From Calorimonas adulescens (GTDB lineage: Bacteria > Bacillota > Thermoanaerobacteria > Thermoanaerobacterales > UBA4877), in NCBI RefSeq assembly GCF_008274215.1, contig NZ_VTPS01000015.1:1-64000 (forward strand): a DNA stretch of 64,000 nucleotides. The letters run 5' to 3'. Shown here one piece after another: positions 44,291 through 53,005 of this stretch. Made by a program: the position numbers and the translations under genes. Numbering within the stretch: position 1 is the stretch's first letter; the number at the start of each line of letters is the position of its first letter. Below the pieces are notes generated by a model. It saw only the letters and a program-made list of their open reading frames with translations, was not told where the DNA came from and did not search any database.

Positions 44291-45067
44291 ATGAGAGTAA
44301 TAATTATAAAGAGAACCCTGATTGTGGTTATCGTTATCGTAATCCTATTGGTGACTGGGCTTTATGGTGCCTATACTGAGGTATTTAATGATAATGAGCA
44401 AAAGGTGATAGCCATAATAATAGATGATTTTGGCAACAATGGTAAAGGAACGGAAACCTTTTTTAAAATTAAAGAGAGGCTTACAGTGGCTGTATTGCCA
44501 AATATGCCGTATACTGTTGAGGATGCTGAAAGGGCTCACCAAAATGGATTTGAGGTAATAGTGCACCTGCCCATGGAACCGGTAAAGGGCAAAAAAAGCT
44601 GGCTTCCACCCGATTCAATAACGTCTGATTTGAGTTATAATGAGGTACTTAAAAAAACCTGTAAGGCATTTGATCAGGTGCCTTATGCAGTTGGCTTTAA
44701 TAATCATATGGGTTCTAAGATTACCTCTGATAAGAATATGATGCGTATCATACTGGAAGAGGCTAAAAGACGTGGTTATTATGTGGTGGACAGCAAGACC
44801 ACTAAAAATTCTGTAATCGATGAGGTATCAGAGGCAATAGGAATCAAACATTATGATAGAGACCTATTTTTAGACGCAAAGAGCGAATATGGTGTGTACA
44901 AACAGGTTATAAGGTTGGCAGAAATAGCAGGGGAAAAAGGATACGCCGTTGGAATAGGGCATGTAGGACCTGAGGGTGGGACGATTACCGCCAGAGGGAT
45001 AATGGACGCACTGCCAGAGCTTGAAAAGATGAACATTAAAATAGTATATGTGTCTCAATTAAAATAG
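44291..45067 (+). CDS. Divergent polysaccharide deacetylase family protein
   Basis: A 258-residue protein with an N-terminal membrane anchor (about residues 7-27) and a NodB-like barrel of the divergent polysaccharide deacetylase (YibQ/DUF610) family: IAIIIDDFGNNG (about 37-48), VAVLPNMPYT, HLPMEP (about 94-99), FNNHMGSKITS (about 136-146) and IGHVGPEGGT. It probably acts on cell-surface glycan. The exact substrate is unknown. It shares a terminator with the convergent stress-protein gene. Confidence 0.86.
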   Translation: MRVIIIKRTLIVVIVIVILLVTGLYGAYTEVFNDNEQKVIAIIIDDFGNNGKGTETFFKIKERLTVAVLPNMPYTVEDAERAHQNGFEVIVHLPMEPVKGKKSWLPPDSITSDLSYNEVLKKTCKAFDQVPYAVGFNNHMGSKITSDKNMMRIILEEAKRRGYYVVDSKTTKNSVIDEVSEAIGIKHYDRDLFLDAKSEYGVYKQVIRLAEIAGEKGYAVGIGHVGPEGGTITARGIMDALPELEKMNIKIVYVSQLK

Positions 45068-45089
45068 GGGTCAGATTGACCCCTATTTT
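45061..45089. terminator. Bidirectional terminator
   Basis: A perfect 13-bp stem (45061-45073 with 45077-45089) rich in G-C is flanked by A4 and T4 and placed between convergent genes. It includes both stop codons. Confidence 0.88.
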
Positions 45090-45559
45090 ACATATACGTT
45101 CCTTGCACCTTCTGCCCGGAGCTGTTTAGCAGCTTCATCCACTTTTTGCCTTGTTGATTCAACAGATACAACTGCCCCGCCTGCCTTGATGTCTTCCTCA
45201 TATTTTCTTGCCTGTTCTGCAGGAATGCCCCAGTCTACAAGACTGCCGACTATTCCTCCACCAACTGCTCCAGTGATGGTTGCAGCTAAAGGGCCCATAG
45301 CCACGATAGGGCCTATGCCTGGTATCATCAGTGCACCAGCGCTGGCGGCCAGGCCGGCAACACCTCCGAGGACACCTCCTGTTGTCATACCCGTGTTAAG
45401 GTTGTTCTCTGCACCTGTGTTGCCACGGTTTTCATTATCCTTGGCTATTACAGACATTTCATTGTCAGTAAACCCCTTTGCTCTCATATTCCTTATAGCC
45501 TTTTCAGCCATGTCCCTTGATGAGAATGAACCAATAACTTTTGCTTTATCATCAGCCAT
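45083..45559 (-). CDS. General stress protein 17M-like
   Basis: A 158-residue protein. Its N-terminal domain (VIGSFSSRDMAEKAIRNMRA, then KGFTDNEMSVIAKD) and C-terminal repeat-like domain (VVSVESTRQKVDEAAKQL) flank a Gly/Ala-rich central hydrophobic stretch (about 60-105), as in the YflT/GSP17M stress family. Function is unknown. RBS GGGAGG. Minus strand, divergent from plsC. Confidence 0.78.
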   Translation of the reverse strand: MADDKAKVIGSFSSRDMAEKAIRNMRAKGFTDNEMSVIAKDNENRGNTGAENNLNTGMTTGGVLGGVAGLAASAGALMIPGIGPIVAMGPLAATITGAVGGGIVGSLVDWGIPAEQARKYEEDIKAGGAVVSVESTRQKVDEAAKQLRAEGARNVYVK

Positions 45560-45657
45560 AAAAAAACCTCCCTTTTGGATTGTATTAATCAGTAGATATT
45601 TTTTACTAAATGGAGTAAAATTATGTATATAATATTATTTTCAAAAAGAGGTTATAT

Positions 45658-46269
45658 ATGTTTTATGTTACATTCAGATGCATCTGTTATATTATATTTA
45701 AAATTTTGTTCAGAATTAAATTCGAGGGGATTGAAAATATTCCGAAGGATGGTGCATGTATTATAGCCAGTAATCACAGGAGTATACTTGACCCGTTTCT
45801 ATTGGCTTCAGGTCTTAAAAGGAAAATAATATTTCTTGCCAACAAATATCTCTTTGATATACCGGTAGTAGGGTCTTTAATCAGAAAATTGGATGCCATC
45901 CCTTTAGATAAAAAAAAGGTGGACATAAAAGCATTAAAAGCTGCTTTGAATGTATTGGAGTGTGGTGGTATAATAGGTATGTTCCCTGAAGGTGGTATCA
46001 GAAAAGAAGGGCACACTGATATTACCGGCATTGAGGAAGGAATACTTTTTTTAGCAAAGACCTCAAAGGCGCCGATTGTCCCATGTAACATTGAAGGTAG
46101 CAGTGAAGTTCTCCCGGTTGGGAAATATATACCAAAATTAAAAAAGGTAAAGATTAAATTTTTTGAGCAGATAGACTGCACTCAATTAACAAAAGAGGAC
46201 TATGGATATTATAAACAATTAATATATAAATATATAAACAATATTCAGGAGGTAGAAGATGTGCAGTAA
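45658..46269 (+). CDS. plsC: 1-acyl-sn-glycerol-3-phosphate acyltransferase (PlsC-like)
   Basis: Adds the second acyl chain to lysophosphatidic acid at the membrane. The 203-residue protein has the acyltransferase H-x4-D motif in SNHRSILDP (about 40-48), the glycerol-phosphate motif FPEGGIRKEG (about 110-119) and VPCNIEGS (about 140). RBS AAGAGG. It overlaps the patatin-like gene by 11 nt, so the two lipid enzymes are co-translated. Confidence 0.9.
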   Translation: MFYVTFRCICYIIFKILFRIKFEGIENIPKDGACIIASNHRSILDPFLLASGLKRKIIFLANKYLFDIPVVGSLIRKLDAIPLDKKKVDIKALKAALNVLECGGIIGMFPEGGIRKEGHTDITGIEEGILFLAKTSKAPIVPCNIEGSSEVLPVGKYIPKLKKVKIKFFEQIDCTQLTKEDYGYYKQLIYKYINNIQEVEDVQ

Positions 46270-47122
46270 AACGGCTCTTGTACTTGGAGGAGGAGGGGCA
46301 AGGGGGTATGCCCATATAGGGGTCATTAAAGCTCTGGAGGAAGCGGGGATACAAATAGACATGATTGTGGGCACCAGTATAGGTGCTATAGTTGGAGCCG
46401 GTTATGCTTCGGGCCTTACTGTAGAAGAAATGGAATCCATAGCAGAATCTATGACTTTAAAAAAATTTATTGAACTTATGGACATCTCCGTTTCATCTCA
46501 GGGGCTTATTAAGGGTAATGGAATCAGCAGTTTTTTAAATCAAGCTATCAAAAAGAAGAACTTCGATGAACTTGATATACCTTTTTATGCCGTAGCAACT
46601 AATATTTTGACGGGAGAAAAGATAGTAATAAACCAGGGTGATCTAATAGATGCTGTAAGGGCAAGTATGGCAATTCCAGGTTTATTCACCCCTATACGTT
46701 ATTATGACAAAATCTTAGTTGATGGCACTCTTGTAGACTTTCTGCCCATAAACGTGGCGATACAAAACGGTGCTAACCGTGTGATTGCTGTAAATGTCTC
46801 ATCAGAGGTCGATGGCGTATCGACAATTAACAGAATATATATATCTCTGAGACGAGCATTAGATAAGGTAGAGGTTGCTGCAATACCAGAGAATTTTAGA
46901 GGTGTACTTAAGAAATATCCTAATGCTATTTATTTTACCATAAAGGCACTGGAGATATTAAATACATGTAAACAGGACATCTCTCTGGCCCCAAATGTGG
47001 TCGTGCTCACCCCTCCTGTCCAAAACATCAAATGGTATAACTTTCAAAAGGCTAAGGAAGGGATAGAGGCGGGCTATACCACTGCTGTGGAGCTTATAAA
47101 TCGTGGATTTATGCAGACATGA
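46259..47122 (+). CDS. Patatin-like phospholipase
   Basis: A 287-residue serine lipid hydrolase: oxyanion loop LGGGGARGYAHIG (about 8-20), nucleophile motif GTSIGA (about 38-43) and catalytic DGTLVD (about 159-164). It resembles RssA/YchK-type bacterial patatins. RBS CAGGAGG. Coupling to plsC suggests phospholipid remodelling. Confidence 0.9.
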   Translation: MCSKTALVLGGGGARGYAHIGVIKALEEAGIQIDMIVGTSIGAIVGAGYASGLTVEEMESIAESMTLKKFIELMDISVSSQGLIKGNGISSFLNQAIKKKNFDELDIPFYAVATNILTGEKIVINQGDLIDAVRASMAIPGLFTPIRYYDKILVDGTLVDFLPINVAIQNGANRVIAVNVSSEVDGVSTINRIYISLRRALDKVEVAAIPENFRGVLKKYPNAIYFTIKALEILNTCKQDISLAPNVVVLTPPVQNIKWYNFQKAKEGIEAGYTTAVELINRGFMQT

Positions 47123-47137
47123 GATATTTAATAAAAC

Positions 47138-47166
47138 TTGAAAAAAACATATTCATGTGGTATAGT
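47138..47166 (+). promoter_or_regulatory. Promoter of tRNA-Arg(ACG)
   Basis: TTGAAA (47138-47143), 17-nt spacer, TATAGT (47161-47166), 22 nt before the tRNA 5' end. Confidence 0.75.
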
Positions 47167-47187
47167 ATTTGTTGTTAAATAAATAAT

Positions 47188-47264
47188 GCGCCCATAGCTC
47201 AGCTGGATAGAGTAACTGACTACGAATCAGGAGGTCGGGGGTTCAAATCCCTCTGGGCGCACCA
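47188..47264 (+). tRNA. tRNA-Arg(ACG)
   Basis: A full cloverleaf with acceptor GCGCCCA/TGGGCGC, T arm GGGGG-TTCAAAT-CCCTC, anticodon loop CTACGAA (anticodon ACG, read as ICG) and encoded CCA. The top pair of the anticodon stem is A-G rather than Watson-Crick. Confidence 0.95.
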
Positions 47265-47281
47265 GTAAAATAGCAGGTTTC

Positions 47282-47312
47282 AGGTATCGATAAAATGTCG
47301 ATACCTTTTTTA
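47282..47312 (+). terminator. Terminator after tRNA-Arg(ACG)
   Basis: A 9-bp stem AGGTATCGA/TCGATACCT is followed by TTTTTAG. Confidence 0.85.
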
Positions 47313-47559
47313 GTGTTTGAAATTTTTATGGAGTGCTTAAGCTATAAGCTTTTATAAAAGTATGCAATTTTTATGATACATGGCCAAAAAGTAACAGAAT
47401 GTATTACATCAAATGTAAATGATGGAAAGTTTATTTATGCAGGCTTGAGGGTCATAAAAGGTAAAAATATGTATTACATAATCTTAACATGGACCGATTC
47501 AATTTTCCTATATTGTTTTTTATATAATTGTGATAGAATATAAGAAAGAGAAATTGGAA
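47313..47559. other. AT-rich intergenic region with an unrecognised 56-codon ORF
   Basis: No convincing gene is present. The plus-strand frame 47373-47543 (56 codons, MIHGQKVTECITSNVNDGKF at its start) is open but has no clear RBS and no family I recognise. It may be decayed coding sequence. Confidence 0.35.
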
Positions 47560-47790
47560 ATGAATAAACCGAAAGAATTAATTGATAAGATCAAAAATAG
47601 CCAAATAATGTGGTCGAAACATGCAAGAGAAAAGATGCAAAAATATGATATATCAATAGATTTTGTAATAAATGGCATAATGAATGGTGAAATTATAGAG
47701 TATATTTGGAGATATGGATATGGAAAATTGTATATAATTTTCTTCATTAACAGGCATGATGGGAAATCATTGTGCCTTTTTTATGTTTAA
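47560..47790 (+). CDS. DUF4258-like small protein, possibly truncated
   Basis: A 76-residue protein. The segment MWSKHAREKMQKYDISIDFV and then INGIMNGEIIE resembles the opening of DUF4258 proteins (S-x-H-A-x-x-R-M-x-x-R-x-I, then GEIIE), which are often toxin-like partners in TA pairs. The second half does not follow the family pattern, so a frameshift after GEIIEY or divergence is likely. The RBS is weak. No antitoxin partner is seen. Confidence 0.45.
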   Translation: MNKPKELIDKIKNSQIMWSKHAREKMQKYDISIDFVINGIMNGEIIEYIWRYGYGKLYIIFFINRHDGKSLCLFYV

Positions 47791-48093
47791 ATTTTTAGTA
47801 TATCCGCTGCCTAACCGAATTGTACGGTTTAAAATCATAGACTACTCTGTTGGGAAAATCCCGATGTATACTTCATATGGCTGGCCGATATTAATGGGAC
47901 TATTAAACACGTCAGTGGCCCGTGTCCTGATACCAAAGAATTTTTTGTTGACAGATACTTCGTTTGGGAAGGATAATTAAAAATAAGATAGGTATTTTAA
48001 TATTTGCACATTTAAATGAAGGCATAAGGTGCTATATATATTTAGTTGGCGGAAGATAGCGTATGCTATATTGTGCTATTGGAGGCGGTATTC
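47791..48093. other. Intergenic region upstream of levR copy 2, nothing identified
   Basis: About 300 nt with no supported gene. Both strands have short protein-like stretches (for example minus-strand SPINIGQPYEVYIGIFPTE) but no start, RBS or recognisable family. It probably contains eroded coding sequence and the levR2 promoter. Confidence 0.3.
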
Positions 48094-50778
48094 ATGAAAA
48101 GAATCGATATGGTTTATCAAAAGCTTAAAGAGCTTGATAAAGGAGCAGGTGTAAGTGCCTCTGATATTGCTGACTCCCTTGGACTTAGCAGAGCTAATGT
48201 CAGCAGTGATCTTAATAAGTTGTGCGATGAAGGCAAAGCAGTTAAAACAGGCACAAAACCGGTATTTTTTAGACCTGTTCAGGAAATTTTACATAAAAAT
48301 GAAGAGACATCTCTTGATAAATTTGTAGAGAAAAATCCAAGTCTCTTTTCTGCTGTTGAGCAAGCTAAGGCTGCTATATTGTATCCTCCCGGTGGGATGC
48401 ATATATTAATTTTGGGGGAGACCGGGGTTGGAAAATCTATGTTTGCAGGACTCATACATAAATATGCGATAGAAATAAACAGAATGGAGAAAAATTCTCC
48501 GTTTGTAGTTTTTAACTGTGCAGACTATGCTAATAATCCACAACTCCTTATTAGTCAGCTATTTGGTACTAAGAAAGGTGCTTATACCGGGGCAGATTCT
48601 GATAAGATAGGACTTATTGAAAAAGCAGATGGTGGCATACTTTTCCTGGATGAGGTTCATAGGCTTCCACCGGAAGGACAGGAAATGTTTTTTGCTTTTA
48701 TAGATAATGGTATATTTAGAAGGCTTGGTGAAACTGATTTAGAAAGAAAATCTAATGTATTAATTATAGCTGCTACCACTGAAAATCCAGAATCTATTCT
48801 TCTTAAGACATTTATGAGAAGAATTCCAATGATTATACGTCTGCCAAACCTTCGTGAGAGAAGCATTGAAGAAAGATTCAACCTTATCTGCCAATTTATG
48901 AGAGAAGAATCTAATAAACTTGGCAGACAGATTATGGTGTCAGTAAATTCCATGAGAGCTTTTTTGAGCTATAGCTGTCCCAACAATATTGGACAATTAA
49001 AAACCGATATTCAACTTGTGTGTGCGAAAGCTTATGCAGATTTTGTTTCAAATAAGAAGGAAGATATCAAAATAAACAGTATTGATTTGCCACAGTATAT
49101 AAGAGAAGGACTGTATATGGAAACGGAACACCGACAGTTATGGAACAAGTTTTTAAATATTAATAAAAGATATTTCATATTTGACAAAAGTGAAAAAAGT
49201 ATATTGCTTGAGGAAGGCAGCGGTGAGGAAAACATATATGAAATGATAGATATGAAGATGCATGAGCTAAAAGACAGGGGACTCAGCGGGGAAGAACTCG
49301 ATAAGGAAATGGAGAAAGATATTAAAGATTACTTTGAAAAGTATTTTTACAAGGTCAATAACACCATTGATATTTCAGACATTGAAAATGTTGTAGGAAT
49401 TGAAATTGTTCGAGTTGTTGAAGAGATAATAAAGTTTTCTGAAAAAAGGCTAAATAGGGTATTGAGCAAAGAAGTTTATTGTGGAATGGCAGTTCATATA
49501 TATAATGCAGTTGAGCGAATTAGACGAAATAGAAAAATTATGAATCCTCAACTTAATAAGATAAGAACTGAATATAGTGAAGAATTTAATGTGGCCCTTG
49601 ACTGTCTGAAAATAATAGAGCAGGTATTGGATGTATCTATGCCCATTGACGAAGCCGGATTTCTTGCCATGTTTTTTGCCTATGATGGCAAAGAAGTAAA
49701 AGAGCAAAAAAGTAAAGATGTAAAAGTAATTGTTATTGCACATGGTAAAGCGACTGCTACTTCCATGGTAGAAACTGCAAACAGCCTTCTTGGAACGAAA
49801 TATGCAATAGGCATTAATGCTCCACTTGATGAAAAGCCTCAACAGGTACTTTCAAAGCTGAAGACATATCTTAAAAATGCTGGAATAAAATCTGACATTT
49901 TATTTTTGGTGGATATGGGTTCGCTTACAACTTTTGGTGAAGAAATTGAAAAGGAATTTGGCATTAAGACAAAAACAATTCCTCTTGTAAGCACCTTGCA
50001 TGTAATAGAAGCGACAAGGAAGGCGATGATAGGCCATTCCCTGGAAGAAGTATATGAAGAAACATTGAATGTTAATACCTTTTTAGAAGAAGGGGCAAGT
50101 AGTAAAACTGTTAGTGAAATGGAAGAAAAACTGGCTATAGTTGCGATATGTACAACTGGAGAAGGAAGTGCAGTTGCGGTAAAAAATATTCTTGAGCAGC
50201 ATCTCAATTATGACAACAATATCTTTGAAATTATACCGATAAACCTTGTTGGAACGGAGAGCATACATACAAGATTGAGAAATATAGAAAAAGAAAAAAA
50301 GATTTTATGCATTGTCAGTTCATTCAAGATAGATACAAGTATACCTCAGTATGGGTTGCATGAGGTGTTAAGCTTGGAAGCTATTAAGCCAATACAAAGA
50401 CTTATAGATATTGAAAATACTTATATAAAGATGGGTGATACCTTAGAAAACCAGCTGAAAAATATCAATAGTAAATACGTTTTACAGGACATAAAGAAGT
50501 TTATTAATGCCATTGAAAATGAATTAAATATTAAAGTTAATACAAACGCTTTAATTGGAATAGCCTTGCATGTAGCGTGTATGATAGACAGATTGAAAGG
50601 TGGAGGATCTGTTGATGAGTTTATGGATAGAGGAAAGTATATTTCGGAAAATTATGAACTTTACAATATAGTTAAAAGGGCATGTGAGATTTTAACTAAG
50701 AAATACGATATTGACATTTCGGATGATGAGATTTGTTATATTATGACTTTTTTTAATTATAAAATAATACTAAATTAA
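48094..50778 (+). CDS. levR: LevR-type sigma-54 activator with PRD and PTS domains (copy 2)
   Basis: Paralogue of the activator at 244-2955 with the same architecture in 894 residues: N-terminal winged helix, AAA+ with GETGVGKS (about 108-115), GAYTGA (about 162-167) and LFLDEVH, PRD1, EIIA-Man-like domain (AHGKATATSM, His about 550), EIIB-like Cys (about 686) and PRD2. ATG 48094 follows GGAGGCGG; an upstream in-frame TTG is rejected. It sits before two sigma-54 promoters and PTS genes, its likely targets. The ligand-sensing PTS domains suggest control by the co-located IIB. Confidence 0.93.
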   Translation: MKRIDMVYQKLKELDKGAGVSASDIADSLGLSRANVSSDLNKLCDEGKAVKTGTKPVFFRPVQEILHKNEETSLDKFVEKNPSLFSAVEQAKAAILYPPGGMHILILGETGVGKSMFAGLIHKYAIEINRMEKNSPFVVFNCADYANNPQLLISQLFGTKKGAYTGADSDKIGLIEKADGGILFLDEVHRLPPEGQEMFFAFIDNGIFRRLGETDLERKSNVLIIAATTENPESILLKTFMRRIPMIIRLPNLRERSIEERFNLICQFMREESNKLGRQIMVSVNSMRAFLSYSCPNNIGQLKTDIQLVCAKAYADFVSNKKEDIKINSIDLPQYIREGLYMETEHRQLWNKFLNINKRYFIFDKSEKSILLEEGSGEENIYEMIDMKMHELKDRGLSGEELDKEMEKDIKDYFEKYFYKVNNTIDISDIENVVGIEIVRVVEEIIKFSEKRLNRVLSKEVYCGMAVHIYNAVERIRRNRKIMNPQLNKIRTEYSEEFNVALDCLKIIEQVLDVSMPIDEAGFLAMFFAYDGKEVKEQKSKDVKVIVIAHGKATATSMVETANSLLGTKYAIGINAPLDEKPQQVLSKLKTYLKNAGIKSDILFLVDMGSLTTFGEEIEKEFGIKTKTIPLVSTLHVIEATRKAMIGHSLEEVYEETLNVNTFLEEGASSKTVSEMEEKLAIVAICTTGEGSAVAVKNILEQHLNYDNNIFEIIPINLVGTESIHTRLRNIEKEKKILCIVSSFKIDTSIPQYGLHEVLSLEAIKPIQRLIDIENTYIKMGDTLENQLKNINSKYVLQDIKKFINAIENELNIKVNTNALIGIALHVACMIDRLKGGGSVDEFMDRGKYISENYELYNIVKRACEILTKKYDIDISDDEICYIMTFFNYKIILN

Positions 50779-50795
50779 TTAATTATTATTTTATA
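50758..50795. promoter_or_regulatory. Inverted repeat upstream of sigma-54 promoter 2, candidate LevR2 site
   Basis: TATAAAATAAT (50758-50768) and ATTATTTTATA (50785-50795) form a perfect 11-bp inverted repeat spanning the levR2 stop codon, 40-75 bp upstream of the -24/-12 element. Its half-site starts TATAAA like the palindrome before PTS operon 1. Function is inference. Confidence 0.4.
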
Positions 50796-50818
50796 CGGCA
50801 AAAACGCCGTATTTTTTT
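50793..50818 (+). terminator. Terminator of levR copy 2
   Basis: A 7-bp stem ATACGGC/GCCGTAT with a 6-nt loop is followed by TTTTTT. It separates levR2 from the PTS promoter. Confidence 0.85.
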
Positions 50819-50834
50819 ATTATATCATGTGTTT

Positions 50835-50850
50835 TGGCATGATATTTGCG
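50835..50850 (+). promoter_or_regulatory. Sigma-54 promoter of the PTS IIA gene (locus 2)
   Basis: TGGCATGATATTTGCG: GG (50836-50837) and GC (50848-50849) are separated by 10 nt. The predicted start is near 50861, 43 nt before the IIA start codon. Confidence 0.87.
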
Positions 50851-50903
50851 TATTTAATGTAGTGAAAACACAACAACAATCACTATGAGAAAGGACGTTG
50901 CAA

Positions 50904-51233
50904 ATGGAGTATGAAGAAATAGTAATGCAAATTATTGTAAGTAGTGGTAATGCTAGAACCCATGCAATGACTGCCATACAGCATGCGAAGTCTGGGAATA
51001 TATCTGAAGCGAGAAAGGAGATTGAGAAAGCAGGTGATGAGTTAGGCAAAGCACATGATGCACAAACAAAGCTTATACAGGATGAAGCAGCTGGAAATAC
51101 AAGAGAAGTTACATTGCTTATGGTACATGCTCAAGACCACCTCATGAATGCAATGACGGTAAAAGATTTAGCCCAAGAATTTATTGACATGTACGAAAGG
51201 CAAGTAAAGTTAGAAAGTGTTTTGGCACAATAA
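50904..51233 (+). CDS. PTS sugar transporter subunit IIA, lactose/cellobiose type (copy 2)
   Basis: Phosphocarrier of the second PTS, 109 residues, with the family motif MVHAQDHLM and phospho-His75 at exactly the same position as copy 1. ATG 50904 lies behind GAAAGGACG. In this locus IIA comes first, whereas in operon 1 it comes third. Its last codons and stop contain a further sigma-54 promoter for the downstream IIB gene. Confidence 0.93.
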   Translation: MEYEEIVMQIIVSSGNARTHAMTAIQHAKSGNISEARKEIEKAGDELGKAHDAQTKLIQDEAAGNTREVTLLMVHAQDHLMNAMTVKDLAQEFIDMYERQVKLESVLAQ

Positions 51234-51238
51234 TTGCA
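51223..51238 (+). promoter_or_regulatory. Second sigma-54 promoter, overlapping the IIA stop codon
   Basis: TGGCACAATAATTGCA matches the -24/-12 consensus closely (TGGCAC...TTGCA), with GG at 51224-51225 and GC at 51236-51237, 10 nt apart. It lies across the last three sense codons and TAA of IIA. The predicted start near 51249 is 41 nt before IIB. Confidence 0.85.
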
Positions 51239-51289
51239 TTATATATTTAGTAAGAGAACACATTATTTATTAGTGAGGAGGCAATAAAA

Positions 51290-51598
51290 ATGAAGAAAAT
51301 TACATTAATATGTGCTGCAGGAATGTCCACAAGCCTAATGGTTACAAAGATGAAAGAAGCGGCAAAAAAGCTAGGAATGGAGGTCGAGATAAGGGCTACA
51401 TCGGAAAGTAAATTTAAGCAGTACGAAAACGATACGGACATTTTACTTCTTGGGCCTCAGGTAGGCTTTCTGCTAAATAAATATAAACAAACCTACGAAC
51501 CCAAAGGAATAAAAGTAGAGGTAATAGACAGTATAGACTACGGGATGATGAATGGAGAGAAAGTATTGAAGAATGCGTTAGGCATTCAAAGTATGTAA
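51290..51598 (+). CDS. PTS sugar transporter subunit IIB, lactose/cellobiose type (copy 2)
   Basis: A 102-residue phosphocarrier, LICAAGMSTSLMVTKM with phospho-Cys8. RBS GTGAGGAGG. It is separated from IIA by the second sigma-54 promoter, so IIB, IIC and the metabolic genes can be made independently of IIA. Confidence 0.93.
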   Translation: MKKITLICAAGMSTSLMVTKMKEAAKKLGMEVEIRATSESKFKQYENDTDILLLGPQVGFLLNKYKQTYEPKGIKVEVIDSIDYGMMNGEKVLKNALGIQSM

Positions 51599-51622
51599 AT
51601 TAAAAGTAGGGAGGAATATTTT

Positions 51623-52900
51623 ATGAATAAAATTAATAAAATCCAGGGCGATTTACAAAAATTTGCCTACAATATTCAGCATAATAGGTACATCAGTGCC
51701 ATATCTAATGGATTAACAGCTATATTACCAATAATTATGATAGGTGCAATCAGCAGTTTGCTTAATTCAATGAATGTAGCACCGTATCAGGATTTTTTAA
51801 AAAGCACGGGGATAAAACAATATCTATCTATTCCAGGCTCTGTGACTACAGATTTTATAGCTCTTTATGCTGTAGTGGCAATTGCTTATAAACTGGCAGA
51901 GAGTTTTGACATTGAAGGATTTACTCCTGGAATATTAGCATTAATGAGTTTTTTAATATTAACTCCATTAGGAAATACAAAGGAAATCGGAAATTATTTA
52001 CCCACCAATTGGACGGGTGCTACAGGGTTGTTCGTTGCTATTTTAGTGGGGCTATGTGTTACTAGATTGTATGTTTATATTGTGAATAAAGGTTGGACTA
52101 TTAAAATGCCCGATGGAGTTCCCGAAACTGTAACAAAATCTTTTGTGGCTCTTTTACCGGGCTTTGTTATAGCTTTCATAATGCTTATTCTAAGAGTAAT
52201 ATTTGCCTATACGCCATTTGGGAATGTCCATTCATTTATCTTTAAAATTGTTCAATTGCCCCTTCAAAATATAGGTAGCACATGGGCGGCAATGGTGATA
52301 GGAATTCTTGCAATACAACTACTGTGGTTCTTTGGAATTCATGGAACACTGGCAATCGGTGTGTCCATAATAAAGCCAATATGGTTAGCGTTGGATTTGC
52401 AAAACTTACAGCTTTTCCAGGCTGGAATGAGGGGAACTAATATCGTTGGATGGAGTTTTTATATGGCCTTCATCAATCTGGGAGGAGCCGGAGCTATGCT
52501 TGGACTGGCATTTGTTTTGTTAAGAGCAAAATCAAAACGATACAGAACCTTAGGAAAGTTAGCCCTTGCTCCGGCATTATGCTGTATAAATGAGCCGCTT
52601 ATTTTTGGGCTTCCTGTGGTGATGAATCCTACATTTTTTATTCCTTTCCTGGTTGCTCCAGTAGTTATAGGATTATTAGCTTATTTTCTCATATCAATTG
52701 GAATATTACCAACTGTTACAGGGATTACGGTCCCGCTTGGAACACCGGTTATTTTATCCGGATTTATTGTTGGCGGGTGGCGCTCTGCACTGTATCAAGT
52801 AGTAGCTACAATAATATCAGGTCTTATTTATTGGCCGTTTTTCAGAATCGTAGACAATCAGGCCTATGAAGAAGAAAAACTAGCGACTCAACAAAAATAG
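51623..52900 (+). CDS. celB: PTS sugar transporter subunit IIC, cellobiose type (copy 2)
   Basis: A 425-residue membrane subunit with family segments RYISAISNGLTAILPIIMIG near the N-terminus, WFFGIHGTLAIG (about 234) and CCINEPLIFGLPVVMNP (about 325). It is clearly paralogous to copy 1 but diverged, so the transported sugar may differ. RBS GTAGGGAGG. The downstream epimerase and isomerase genes suggest an unusual sugar. Confidence 0.92.
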   Translation: MNKINKIQGDLQKFAYNIQHNRYISAISNGLTAILPIIMIGAISSLLNSMNVAPYQDFLKSTGIKQYLSIPGSVTTDFIALYAVVAIAYKLAESFDIEGFTPGILALMSFLILTPLGNTKEIGNYLPTNWTGATGLFVAILVGLCVTRLYVYIVNKGWTIKMPDGVPETVTKSFVALLPGFVIAFIMLILRVIFAYTPFGNVHSFIFKIVQLPLQNIGSTWAAMVIGILAIQLLWFFGIHGTLAIGVSIIKPIWLALDLQNLQLFQAGMRGTNIVGWSFYMAFINLGGAGAMLGLAFVLLRAKSKRYRTLGKLALAPALCCINEPLIFGLPVVMNPTFFIPFLVAPVVIGLLAYFLISIGILPTVTGITVPLGTPVILSGFIVGGWRSALYQVVATIISGLIYWPFFRIVDNQAYEEEKLATQQK

Positions 52901-52909
52901 TGTTTTATA

Positions 52910-52935
52910 AATATTTAATTAAAAGATTAAATATT
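52910..52935. repeat. AT-rich palindrome after IIC copy 2
   Basis: A perfect 10-bp inverted repeat, AATATTTAAT-6 nt-ATTAAATATT, lies between IIC and the TIM-barrel gene. It may be an operator or mRNA processing hairpin. No T-run follows. Confidence 0.4.
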
Positions 52936-53005
52936 ATGGCTTATGAGAACTTTTTAGATCATCTTTAAACTATTAAATGAGTATGAATAATTTCGGAGGA
53001 GTAAT

